A stretch of 64,000 nucleotides of DNA. It comes from Candidatus Protistibacter heckmannii (GTDB taxonomy: Bacteria; Pseudomonadota; Gammaproteobacteria; Burkholderiales; Burkholderiaceae). Under the pieces are notes generated by a model. The model was not told where the DNA came from. It made no database searches and worked only from the letters and a program-made list of their open reading frames with translations. A program made the position numbers and the translations under genes. Within the stretch, counting starts at the first letter, position 1. Each line of letters starts with the position of its first letter. Where the stretch lies: the NCBI GenBank assembly GCA_025050535.1, contig JALBVF010000009.1, positions 23,061-87,060 of the forward strand, written 5' to 3'. Shown piece after piece: positions 56,863 to 64,000 of the stretch.

Positions 56863-57351
56863 TCAGGTCTTGGGGCGGTAGTGCAGGGGGGAATACGAAT
56901 GCCCGTTACCGTGCGCATGGCCGTGGCCATGGCTGTGCTTCTCCGCCAGGGCCTGCACGGGAATCAGGTTGAGCGCGCCGTGGCGGATGCCGCGCTCAGC
57001 GAGCAGTTTCTCCGCACAGGCCCGCATGTCATTGGTCTTGCCGCGCAGAAGTAGGGTCTCAATGCAGTGCTCATGGTCGAGATGCGCATGCATGGAGGAG
57101 ATGGTGATTTCGTGGTGGGCGTGCTGCAGGTCGGTGACGCGCTTGGCGAGCTCGCGCTCGTGATGGTTGTAGATGTAGCTCAGACTGGCGACGCAGTGGA
57201 CGACCTTGTCCTGTTCGAAGCGGCTCCTCTCGACGTATTGGCGCAAGATGTCGCGCATGGCCTCGGAGCGGTTGCCGTAGCCGCGCGCGGCGATCAGGGC
57301 GTCGAATTCCTGGGCCAGGTTCTCGTCGAGCGAGATCGTGATTCTTTCCAT
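56863..57351 (-). CDS. nikR: Nickel-responsive regulator NikR with His-rich tail
   Basis: NikR represses nickel uptake genes when nickel is plentiful. The 162-residue product has the ribbon-helix-helix domain (MERITISLDENLAQEFDALI, NRSEAMRDILRQYV) and the ACT-like nickel domain with ligands matching E. coli NikR offset by one: His77, His88, His90 and Cys96 (QHAHHEITISSMHAHLDHEHC). The last 26 residues contain HSHGHGHAHGNGHS, an extra metal-binding tail not present in E. coli NikR. It sits between the sucCD terminator and the decayed TonB receptor. Intact. Confidence 0.94.
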   Translation of the reverse strand: MERITISLDENLAQEFDALIAARGYGNRSEAMRDILRQYVERSRFEQDKVVHCVASLSYIYNHHERELAKRVTDLQHAHHEITISSMHAHLDHEHCIETLLLRGKTNDMRACAEKLLAERGIRHGALNLIPVQALAEKHSHGHGHAHGNGHSYSPLHYRPKT

Positions 57352-57365
57352 CGCGGACTCCTGAA

Positions 57366-57402
57366 ATCAAAAAGGGGCGCGTCCCGCGGGATGCGCCCCT
57401 TT
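57366..57402 (-). terminator. Rho-independent terminator of sucCD
   Basis: On the minus strand AAAGGGGCGC and GCGCCCCTTT pair around ATCCCGCGGGAC (itself able to extend the stem), followed by a short T run. It lies 50 bases after the sucD stop and before nikR. Confidence 0.9.
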
Positions 57403-57452
57403 CGTCAACCGAACGTGGCGGAGCACATGCGCAACCCCGCCTCTTGCATCGA

Positions 57453-58334
57453 TTACAGCTTAGCCTTGAGCAGCTTGGCCATTTCCGAAGGATTGCGGGT
57501 CACGGTGAAGCCGCATTCTTCCATGATGGTCAGCTTGGCTTCGGCCGTGTCGGCGCCGCCGGAGATCAGCGCGCCGGCGTGGCCCATGCGCTTGCCCGCG
57601 GGCGCGGTGACGCCAGCGATGAAGCCGACCACTGGCTTCTTCATGTTGTCCTTGGCCCACAGCGCGGCGTTGGATTCGTCCGGGCCGCCGATTTCGCCGA
57701 TCATGATCACGGCGTCGGTGTCGGGATCGTCATTGAACATCTTCATGACGTCGATGTGCTTCAGGCCGTTGATCGGGTCGCCGCCGATGCCGACCGCCGA
57801 ACTTTGGCCCAGGCCGATTTCGGTGAGCTGCGCCACGGCTTCATAGGTCAGCGTGCCGGAGCGGCTGACCACGCCGATGCGGCCCTTGCGGTGGATGTGG
57901 CCTGGCATGATGCCGATCTTGATTTCCTCGGGGGTGATCAGGCCGGGGCAGTTCGGTCCCAGGAGGATGGTCTTCTTGTTCTGGGCGCGCATCTTGTTGC
58001 GCACGACGAGCATGTCGCGCACGGGGATGCCTTCGGTGATGCAGATCACCAGGTCCAGGTCGGCTTCGCAGGCTTCCCAGATGGCGTCAGCGGCGCCGGC
58101 GGGTGGCACGTAGATCACGGAGACGGTGGCGCCGGTGGCCTTCTTGGCTTCGGCGACGTTGGCGAAGATGGGCACGCCTTCGAAGTCCTCGCCCACGCGC
58201 TTTGGGTTGACGCCGGCGACGAAGGCGTTCTTGCCGTTGGCGTATTCACGGCACATGCGGGTGTGGAACTGGCCGGTCTTTCCGGTGATGCCCTGGGTGA
58301 TGACCTTGGTGTCTTTGTTGATCAGAATCGACAT
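57453..58334 (-). CDS. sucD: Succinyl-CoA synthetase alpha subunit
   Basis: The alpha subunit binds CoA and carries the phosphorylated His in the TCA-cycle step from succinyl-CoA to succinate. The 293-residue product has the CoA-binding start [50 protein letters not shown], and the active His in [13 protein letters not shown]. It is 27 bases downstream of sucC and followed by a strong terminator. Intact. Confidence 0.97.
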   Translation of the reverse strand: MSILINKDTKVITQGITGKTGQFHTRMCREYANGKNAFVAGVNPKRVGEDFEGVPIFANVAEAKKATGATVSVIYVPPAGAADAIWEACEADLDLVICITEGIPVRDMLVVRNKMRAQNKKTILLGPNCPGLITPEEIKIGIMPGHIHRKGRIGVVSRSGTLTYEAVAQLTEIGLGQSSAVGIGGDPINGLKHIDVMKMFNDDPDTDAVIMIGEIGGPDESNAALWAKDNMKKPVVGFIAGVTAPAGKRMGHAGALISGGADTAEAKLTIMEECGFTVTRNPSEMAKLLKAKL

Positions 58335-58361
58335 TGCTATTCCTTTACCTGAGCGAGCAGA

Positions 58362-59525
58362 TTATTTCTTCACCGAGGCGACCACCTTGGTCGCGGCTTC
58401 GGCCATCGTGTCTGCGGCAATGATGGGCAAGCCGGATTCGGCCAGCATCTTCTTGCCCGGGTCTTCGTTGGTGCCCTTCATGCGCACCACCAGCGGCACG
58501 CTGAGGTTGACGGCCTTGCAGGCGGTGATGACGCCTTCGGCGATGGTGTCGCAGCGCATGATGCCGCCGAAGATGTTGACCAGGATGGCCTTCACTTCAG
58601 GGTTCTTGAGCATGATCTTGAAGGCTTCGGTCACTTTCTCGGCCGTTGCGCCGCCGCCGACGTCGAGGAAGTTGGCGGGTTCGCCGCCGAACAGCTTGAT
58701 GGTGTCCATGGTGGCCATAGCCAAGCCGGCGCCGTTGACCAGACAGCCGATGTTGCCGTCCAGGGATATGTAAGCCAGGTCGAACTTGGAGGCTTCGATT
58801 TCAGCCGGATCTTCTTCATCGAGGTCGCGGTAGGCGACGATCTCGGGGTGGCGGAACAGGGCGTTGGAGTCGAAGTTGAACTTGGCGTCCAGGGCCTTGA
58901 TGTTGCCATTGCCTTCGATGATCAGCGGGTTGATCTCGGCGAGCGAGGCGTCGGTGTCCCAGTAGGCCTGATACAGACCCTTGAGCGCCTGACACGCCTG
59001 GGGTAGCGAAGCCTGGGGAATGCCGATGCCCAGGGAGAGCTTGTCGGTGTCCGCGTCGGTCAGGCCGGTGGCCGGGTCGACGAAGACCTTGAGAATCTTT
59101 TCGGGGGTGTGGGCGGCGACTTCTTCGATGTCCATGCCACCTTCACTGGAGGCCATCACGCAGATGCGCTGGGTGCCGCGGTCGGTGACGATGCCCACGT
59201 ACAACTCTTTCTTGATGTCAGCACCTTCTTCGATCAGCAGGCGGCGGACTTTCTGGCCTTCCAGGCCGGTCTGGTGGGTCACCAGCTGCATGCCGAGAAT
59301 CTGGCTTGACAGGGTCTTCACTTCATCCATAGACTTGGCCAGCTTCACGCCACCGCCCTTGCCGCGGCCGCCGGCGTGGATCTGCGCCTTCACCACCCAG
59401 ACCGGACCGCCCAATTCCTTGGCTGCTGCCACGGCTTCGTCGACGGAGTAGGCGGGTATGCCTCGGGGAACCGGCACATTGAATTTGCGCAGGATTTCCT
59501 TGCCTTGATACTCATGGATTTTCAT
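58362..59525 (-). CDS. sucC: Succinyl-CoA synthetase beta subunit
   Basis: The beta subunit has the ATP-grasp domain and binds succinate and the nucleotide. The 387-residue product starts [22 protein letters not shown], includes [53 protein letters not shown] and [16 protein letters not shown]. First gene of the sucCD pair; its start is 58 bases from the recX stop. Intact. Confidence 0.97.
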   Translation of the reverse strand: MKIHEYQGKEILRKFNVPVPRGIPAYSVDEAVAAAKELGGPVWVVKAQIHAGGRGKGGGVKLAKSMDEVKTLSSQILGMQLVTHQTGLEGQKVRRLLIEEGADIKKELYVGIVTDRGTQRICVMASSEGGMDIEEVAAHTPEKILKVFVDPATGLTDADTDKLSLGIGIPQASLPQACQALKGLYQAYWDTDASLAEINPLIIEGNGNIKALDAKFNFDSNALFRHPEIVAYRDLDEEDPAEIEASKFDLAYISLDGNIGCLVNGAGLAMATMDTIKLFGGEPANFLDVGGGATAEKVTEAFKIMLKNPEVKAILVNIFGGIMRCDTIAEGVITACKAVNLSVPLVVRMKGTNEDPGKKMLAESGLPIIAADTMAEAATKVVASVKK

Positions 59526-59583
59526 GGGCGTTTCCTAGAATTGGAGGATATTGCAAAGCGTCAAATTCTAGCACGCCAAAAGC

Positions 59584-60039
59584 TCAGGTTCTGACCGGGG
59601 GAATCAGCCTGGAACAGACCTCGGCGGAGAAACCTCGGGCCAACATGAATCGCATCTGCTTGGCACGTTCACGGGCGTCGGCGGGGGGGGTCTCTCCGAA
59701 TTTTTTCAGCCAGACTTCGCGGGCGCGCTCGGCCTCGTCGCCGCGCAGCGCGTCGCGCACCGATTCAATGACGTTTTCGTCCAGCTTGTGGGTTTGCAGC
59801 TCGCGCAGGATACGCGCGGCGCCGTAGCGGCCGGCCTTGCGGTGGACCACGCTTTCGGCGAAGCGCTGTCCGGACAGCCAACCTTCTTTTTCGAGTGCGT
59901 CGAGCAGGGCCTCGACTTCTTCGGCCGACTCCGCATGGGGAGCCAGCTTGCACAGCAGTTCGACGCGGCTTTGTTCGCGCCGGGAGAGCAAGGCCAGGGC
60001 CCGTCCTCGCAAGGAGAGGGCGGGACGGGCACCTGGCAT
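59584..60039 (-). CDS. recX: RecA regulatory protein RecX
   Basis: RecX binds RecA filaments and limits their activity. The 151-residue product is mainly three-helix repeats: [58 protein letters not shown] and [13 protein letters not shown]. The length and position 41 bases after recA are typical, and it is probably cotranscribed with recA and under the same SOS box. Confidence 0.93.
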   Translation of the reverse strand: MPGARPALSLRGRALALLSRREQSRVELLCKLAPHAESAEEVEALLDALEKEGWLSGQRFAESVVHRKAGRYGAARILRELQTHKLDENVIESVRDALRGDEAERAREVWLKKFGETPPADARERAKQMRFMLARGFSAEVCSRLIPPVRT

Positions 60040-60080
60040 CGTTCTTTCCTTCGCAGCCGCGCGTCTCTCGAGACGGCGGC

Positions 60081-61175
60081 TTATTCCTCGCCGCCGGCCG
60101 CCTTCTTGGCCTTGCCGCTCATGACCACGACGTTGTCGCCGCCGACTTTCGGCATGGCGGCCACGCCAAGTTGTTCGCGGATAAGGTTTTCGATTTCGAG
60201 CGCCAGATCGGGGTTCTCGCGCAGGAATTCGCGGGCGTTGTCCTTGCCCTGGCCGATCTTCTCGCCCTTGTAGGCATACCAGGCGCCGGACTTGTCGATG
60301 AGCTTGGCTTCGACGCCGAGGTCGATGATCTCGCCCTCGCGAGAGATGCCTTCGCCGTAGAGGATGTCGAAGATGGATTCCCGGAATGGCGGCGCCACCT
60401 TGTTCTTGACGACTTTGACGCGGGTTTCGCTGCCGATGACCTCGTCGGCCTTCTTGATGGCGCCGATGCGGCGGATGTCCAGGCGCACGCTGGAGTAGAA
60501 CTTGAGCGCGTTGCCGCCGGTTGTGGTTTCGGGTGAGCCGAACATCACGCCGATCTTCATCCGGATCTGGTTGATGAATATGACCATGGAGTTGGTGCGC
60601 TTGATGGTGCCGGTGAGCTTGCGCAGGGCCTGGCTCATCAGGCGGGCCTGCAGGCCGGGCAGGGAGTCACCCATCTCGCCTTCGATTTCAGCCTTGGGCA
60701 CCAGGGCGGCCACGGAGTCGATGATGATCAGGTCGATGGAGCCCGAGCGCACCAGGGCGTCGGCGATTTCCAGGGCCTGTTCGCCGGTGTCTGGCTGAGA
60801 GATCAGCAGGTCGCCGATGTCCACGCCGAGCTTGGAGGCATAGCTGACGTCGAGCGCGTGCTCGGCGTCGATGAAGGCGCAGGTGCCGCCGATCTTCTGC
60901 ATCTCGGCCACGACCTGCAGGGTCAGCGTGGTCTTGCCCGAGGATTCCGGGCCGTAGATTTCGATCACGCGGCCGCGCGGCAGGCCGCCCACGCCCAGGG
61001 CCACGTCCAGGCCCAGCGAGCCGGTGGACACGACCTGGATGTCCTCGATCACCTCGCCGTCGCCCAGGCGCATGACGGAACCCTTGCCGAACTGCTTCTC
61101 GATCTGTGCCAGCGCGGCGGCCAGCGCCTTCTGCTTTTCACTGCCGACTACAGTCTTCTTGGTATCTTCCATCAT
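60081..61175 (-). CDS. recA: Recombinase RecA
   Basis: RecA forms filaments on single-stranded DNA, drives strand exchange and triggers LexA self-cleavage. The 364-residue product has [15 protein letters not shown], Walker [36 protein letters not shown], the L2 loop region [26 protein letters not shown] and an acidic-to-basic C-terminal tail. GAGGAC precedes ATG 61175; ATG 61172 is the next codon. An SOS box lies 68 bases upstream. Intact. Confidence 0.98.
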   Translation of the reverse strand: MMEDTKKTVVGSEKQKALAAALAQIEKQFGKGSVMRLGDGEVIEDIQVVSTGSLGLDVALGVGGLPRGRVIEIYGPESSGKTTLTLQVVAEMQKIGGTCAFIDAEHALDVSYASKLGVDIGDLLISQPDTGEQALEIADALVRSGSIDLIIIDSVAALVPKAEIEGEMGDSLPGLQARLMSQALRKLTGTIKRTNSMVIFINQIRMKIGVMFGSPETTTGGNALKFYSSVRLDIRRIGAIKKADEVIGSETRVKVVKNKVAPPFRESIFDILYGEGISREGEIIDLGVEAKLIDKSGAWYAYKGEKIGQGKDNAREFLRENPDLALEIENLIREQLGVAAMPKVGGDNVVVMSGKAKKAAGGEE

Positions 61176-61242
61176 GTCCTCGAGCGCGAATAAGTGATTA
61201 AATGCCGTTGTTCAGTACTGCCGGAACAGCAATTTTTTACTA

Positions 61243-61258
61243 CTGTATAAAAAAACAG
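61243..61258 (-). promoter_or_regulatory. LexA (SOS) box upstream of recA
   Basis: CTG, ten A/T bases, CAG, matching the Escherichia-type SOS consensus with flanking TA on the + strand left side. The position 68 bases upstream of the recA start fits repression of its promoter. Confidence 0.85.
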
Positions 61259-61365
61259 CATCTTGAGCAAGCGTTATTTTTGCCTCCTGGCGGAGAGAAA
61301 AGCAATGCGGCGGATCCGGCCCAGCGAAAAGAGGCTGTGGCCGCACCCGGAGGCCGGATTCACCC

Positions 61366-62082
61366 ATGCGGATTTTGATTGCCGAAGATGACAGCGTGCT
61401 GGCCGACTGGCTGACCCGGTCGCTTCGTCAATCGGGCTACGCGGTGGACCACGTGGCCAGTGGGTTGGAGGCCGACTCCGCCCTCGCCGCCCAGAGTTTC
61501 GACCTGCTGATCCTTGACCTCGGCCTGCCCAAGCTCTCCGGCCTGGAGGTGCTCAAGCGCCTGCGCGCCCGCCCCACCACGGCGATGATGCCGGTGCTGA
61601 TCCTCACAGCATCCGATTCGGTGGAGGAGCGCGTCAAGGGTCTGGACCTGGGCGCCGACGACTACATGGCCAAGCCCTTCGCCCTCTCCGAGCTCGAGGC
61701 CCGCGTGCGTGCGCTGAACCGGCGCGGCACCGGCGGCGGCCACACGGTCATCCAGCACGGCGCGCTGCATTTCGATCAGGTGGGCCGCATCGCCCATCTC
61801 AACGGCCAGATGCTCGAGCTTTCCGCGCGCGAGATGGGCCTGCTGGAAATCCTGCTCAAGCGCACCGGCCGGCTGGTGTCGAAGGAGCAGTTGGTGGATC
61901 ACCTCTGCGAATGGGGCGAGGAAGTCAGCAACAACGCCATCGAGGTCTACGTGCACCGGCTGCGCAAGAAAATCGAATCGGGCGGCTTGCGCATCACCAC
62001 GGTGCGCGGCCTGGGCTACTGCCTGGAGCGTCATCAGGCAGCGAGCCAAGCTGGCGCCAGTCAGGCCGGCGCCGACGCCTGA
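61366..62082 (+). CDS. OmpR-family response regulator
   Basis: A 238-residue two-component regulator. The receiver has the acidic pair in LIAEDDS, phospho-acceptor Asp51 in LLILDLGLPKLSG, and Lys in LGADDYMAKPF. The winged-helix output domain has LSAREMGLLEILLKRTGRLVSKEQLV and SNNAIEVYVHRLRKKIE, like the TctD/QseB group. The Gln/Ala-rich tail is unstructured. The cognate kinase gene follows after 5 bases but is broken. It is divergent from recA. Confidence 0.93.
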   Translation: MRILIAEDDSVLADWLTRSLRQSGYAVDHVASGLEADSALAAQSFDLLILDLGLPKLSGLEVLKRLRARPTTAMMPVLILTASDSVEERVKGLDLGADDYMAKPFALSELEARVRALNRRGTGGGHTVIQHGALHFDQVGRIAHLNGQMLELSAREMGLLEILLKRTGRLVSKEQLVDHLCEWGEEVSNNAIEVYVHRLRKKIESGGLRITTVRGLGYCLERHQAASQAGASQAGADA

Positions 62083-62087
62083 AGTCC

Positions 62088-63590
62088 ATGCCAGAAACCC
62101 TCCCCGTTGCCCGCCCAGGGGCGGACCAGGAGGCCGGGCCGCCGACACGCTCGCTCTTCGGCGAAATCCTCGACTGGATGCTGGCCCCGCTGCTGCTGCT
62201 CTGGCCGATGAGCATTGCGGTCACGTATCTGGTGGCCAAGTCCATCGCGAACGGCCCCTTCGACCGCGCCCTCGAATCCAGCGCCCTGGTTCTCGCCCAG
62301 CAGCTCAAGGAAGTGAAAGGCCGCGTGACGCTGCAGCTGCCGATGACCGCGCGCGAAATCCTGCGCGCCGACGAGGCCGACACCATCTACTACCAAGTGA
62401 GCACCGCCAAGGGCGAGCTGATCTCGGGCGACCGCGAGCTGCCCAAGCCCGAGGAAGACGAGGACCTCCTGCGCAACGGCCAGGTGGTGTTCCGCGACGA
62501 CAAATTCAGCGGCAACGACATCCGCGTGGCCTACACCTATGTGGCCGCCGGCGGCCTGCTCCGGGAGGAGCCGGCCCTGGTGCAGGTGGCCGAGACGCTG
62601 GACAAGCGCACCCAGTTCGCCAACGAAATCATCAAGGGCGTGATCCTGCCGCAGTTTCTGACCCTGCCGCTGGCGGTGGTGCTGGCGTGGTTCGGCCTCA
62701 CGCGCGGGCTGGCGCCCCTGCACGAACTGCAGCAGCGCATCCGCGATCGCCGCCCCGACGACACCAGCCCCATCGACGAACAGGCCGCGCCGCAGGAAAT
62801 CATGCCATTGGTGGCTTCGTTCAACGATCTGCTCTCGCAGCTCGATCAGCTGCTCGCCGCGCAGAAGCGCTTTATCGCCGATGCTGCGCATCAGATGAAG
62901 ACGCCGCTCGCCGGGCTGCAGATGCAGGCCGAACTCGCGCTGCGCGACCAGACGCCCGAGGAGCTGCGCCGCAGCCTGTCGCAGATCGGCGCGAGCTCCG
63001 AGCGCGCGGCGCACATGGTCAAGCAGCTGCTCTCGCTGGCGCGCATGGAGAACATGGCCGCGGCCGCCGCGAGCACGCCCATCGACCTCACCGGCCTGGC
63101 GCGCGAGACGGTGAAGGAATGGCTGCAGCCGGCCTTGGCCAAAGGCCTGGACCTGGGCTTCGAGGAGCCGGGCTAGCCGGTGGTGATCGGCGGCAACGCG
63201 GTGATGCTGCGCGAGATGCTCAACAACCTGATCGACAACGCCATCCGCTATACGCCCAAGAGCCCGCCGCTAGGCGGCAGCGTGACGGTGCGCATGCGCC
63301 GCCACCGCGACGCCGGCTTCGCGGTGCTGGAGGTGGAGGACTGCGGCCCCTGCATCCCGCTCGCCGAGCGCGGCAAGGTGATGCAGCGCTTCTACCGCAT
63401 CCTCGGCAGCGAGGCCGAGGGCAGCGGACTGGGCCTGGCCATCGTCAAGGAGATCGTCGACCAGCATCATGGCGAAGTGGAAATCCTCGACCACGTCTAC
63501 AGCATGGAGCCACGCCTCACGGGCACGCTGATCCGCATCACCTTCAGGCAAGCGGGCATGCGCGAGGACGCACACGGAGACACCGGATAA
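62088..63590 (+). pseudogene. TctE/QseC-type sensor histidine kinase, stop before the ATPase domain
   Basis: From ATG 62088 the protein has a membrane helix (MLAPLLLLWPMSIAVTYLVAK), a periplasmic sensor region, a second helix (ILPQFLTLPLAVVLAWFGLT), HAMP-like residues and the phospho-acceptor motif FIADAAHQMKTPLAGLQMQAE. A TAG at 63174-63176 cuts the frame after LDLGFEEPG. The same frame goes on PVVIGGNAVMLREMLNNLIDNAIRYTP (N box) to GSGLGLAIVKEIVDQHHGEVE (G2 box), ending at 63590. The truncated protein keeps the His but lacks the ATP-binding domain. It cannot autophosphorylate alone, though phosphatase or cross-phosphorylation is conceivable. Confidence 0.92.
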
Positions 63591-63594
63591 CATC

Positions 63595-63831
63595 ATGCCG
63601 ACCGATGAAGCGCGCCACCGGCGTTGGCGGCGCAATCTGCTGCTGATCGCTCCGCTGATGGCGGTGTGGGCGGCGACGGTCTTCCTCGTCTGCTTCCCGC
63701 CCTCGAACGCGAGCATCGCGTATTGGATCGGCGCGCAGGACAGCGTGCTCGTCTACCTCGCGCTGGTCTGCGCCTACGTCTGGCTGATGAACCAGCCGGG
63801 GAAACAACAAAGCCCCTCGGGTAAACCCTGA
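63595..63831 (+). CDS. DUF4212-like small membrane protein (sodium:solute symporter small subunit)
   Basis: A 78-residue protein with two predicted helices (LLLIAPLMAVWAATVFLVCF and SVLVYLALVCAYVWLM) after a basic start RHRRWRRNLLL. The layout matches the small partner subunits of VC_2705-type sodium:acetate symporters, which are usually encoded just before the large subunit and near a two-component system. The loop between the helices is shorter than usual. No symporter gene follows; an IS-A copy starts about 105 bases later. Confidence 0.65.
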   Translation: MPTDEARHRRWRRNLLLIAPLMAVWAATVFLVCFPPSNASIAYWIGAQDSVLVYLALVCAYVWLMNQPGKQQSPSGKP

Positions 63832-63937
63832 AGCGTCACGCGCATTGCTGCACAGCACAGCAGATAAGAGCCTTCTTGTCAGAGATCAGTAAGTTTTCTT
63901 AAACACACTCGGCCCATCTTCAGGCCGGGCCGCGCCT
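63832..63937. other. Gap between the DUF4212-like gene and IS-A; no gene seen
   Basis: This stretch has AT-rich segments and a short hairpin-prone run (TTGCTGCACAGCACAGCAG) but no plausible reading frame. A symporter large-subunit gene would be expected here. Confidence 0.5.
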
Positions 63938-64000
63938 GCGCTCGGGCTGTCGCTAAACGCTGAGCAGATGCTGGCGCGTGGCCTTCACCAGTTGCAGCTT
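63938..64000 (-). mobile_element. IS-A copy 3, left end missing, continues beyond the window
   Basis: From 63938 the sequence matches IS-A copy 2 from 17549 base for base to the window end, including the transposase stop (TAG at 63953-63955). The first 70 bases of the element, including the terminal repeat, are absent; upstream sequence is unrelated. This copy is therefore truncated at this end. Confidence 0.9.

Overview
The window is GC-rich DNA from a betaproteobacterium. Support for this comes from the gene orders ispD-mfd-serB and recA-recX-sucC-sucD, from polyhydroxybutyrate (PHB) genes (thiolase, acetoacetyl-CoA reductase, PhaR), and from protein sequences that read like Burkholderiales/Rhodocyclales homologues. 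I cannot name the genus. Its most striking property is decay. About twenty of roughly fifty genes are broken by in-frame stops, one-base indels, small internal deletions or IS junctions, while housekeeping genes (mfd, serB, rimO, prfC, recA, sucCD) look intact. This suggests a lineage that recently changed lifestyle (host-restricted or otherwise narrowed). Draft-assembly error is the alternative for the one-base frameshifts.

Layout. 1-5.2 kb: ispD (runs off the left edge), mfd, serB. 5.2-7.6 kb: a large decayed protein with a papain-like C-terminal domain. 7.8-13.1 kb: a cystathionine beta-lyase-like enzyme, then a PHB block (phaA, rimO, phaR, phaB). 13.1-18.6 kb: an IS-rich segment holding two near-identical IS630-family elements (called IS-A here), a truncated second IS630 type (IS-B), tRNA-Thr(UGU) and a CHASE/PAS histidine kinase with three internal stops. 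18.6-20.7 kb: a decayed haloacid dehalogenase, a divergent decayed LysR gene and an orphan frameshifted gene. 20.9-23 kb: prfC and a small secreted protein.

22.9-30.3 kb: a propionyl-CoA/methylmalonyl-CoA block (VOC/epimerase-like protein, pccA, pccB, meaB, mutase). pccA, meaB and the mutase are all broken. A divergent GntR regulator and a universal stress protein behind an FNR-type box follow, then isocitrate lyase. 33.4-41.6 kb: a truncated GGCT-like gene, a broken MFS gene, and sulfate uptake (sbp, a 32-codon membrane ORF, peroxiredoxin, cysTWA) followed by a damaged cysB-type regulator and a secreted cupin. 41.6-50.6 kb: a sugar-acid catabolism cluster (two GntR regulators, two SDRs, a malate/lactate dehydrogenase-type enzyme, an FAH hydrolase fused to an IlvD/Edd dehydratase, a DenD-type dehydrogenase), mostly broken and carrying a full IS-B.

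50.7-64 kb: a YheT-type hydrolase, a conserved unknown, a BepA-like metalloprotease, a broken moaC, a broken TonB receptor beside nikR, the sucCD and recAX genes with an SOS box, a two-component system whose kinase has lost its ATPase half to a stop codon, a DUF4212-like small membrane protein, and the start of a third IS-A copy at the right edge.

The losses are grouped by pathway: methylmalonyl-CoA, sugar acids, molybdenum cofactor, sensory kinases and nickel/TonB uptake. Many premature stops look one G:C to T:A change away from the expected codon.
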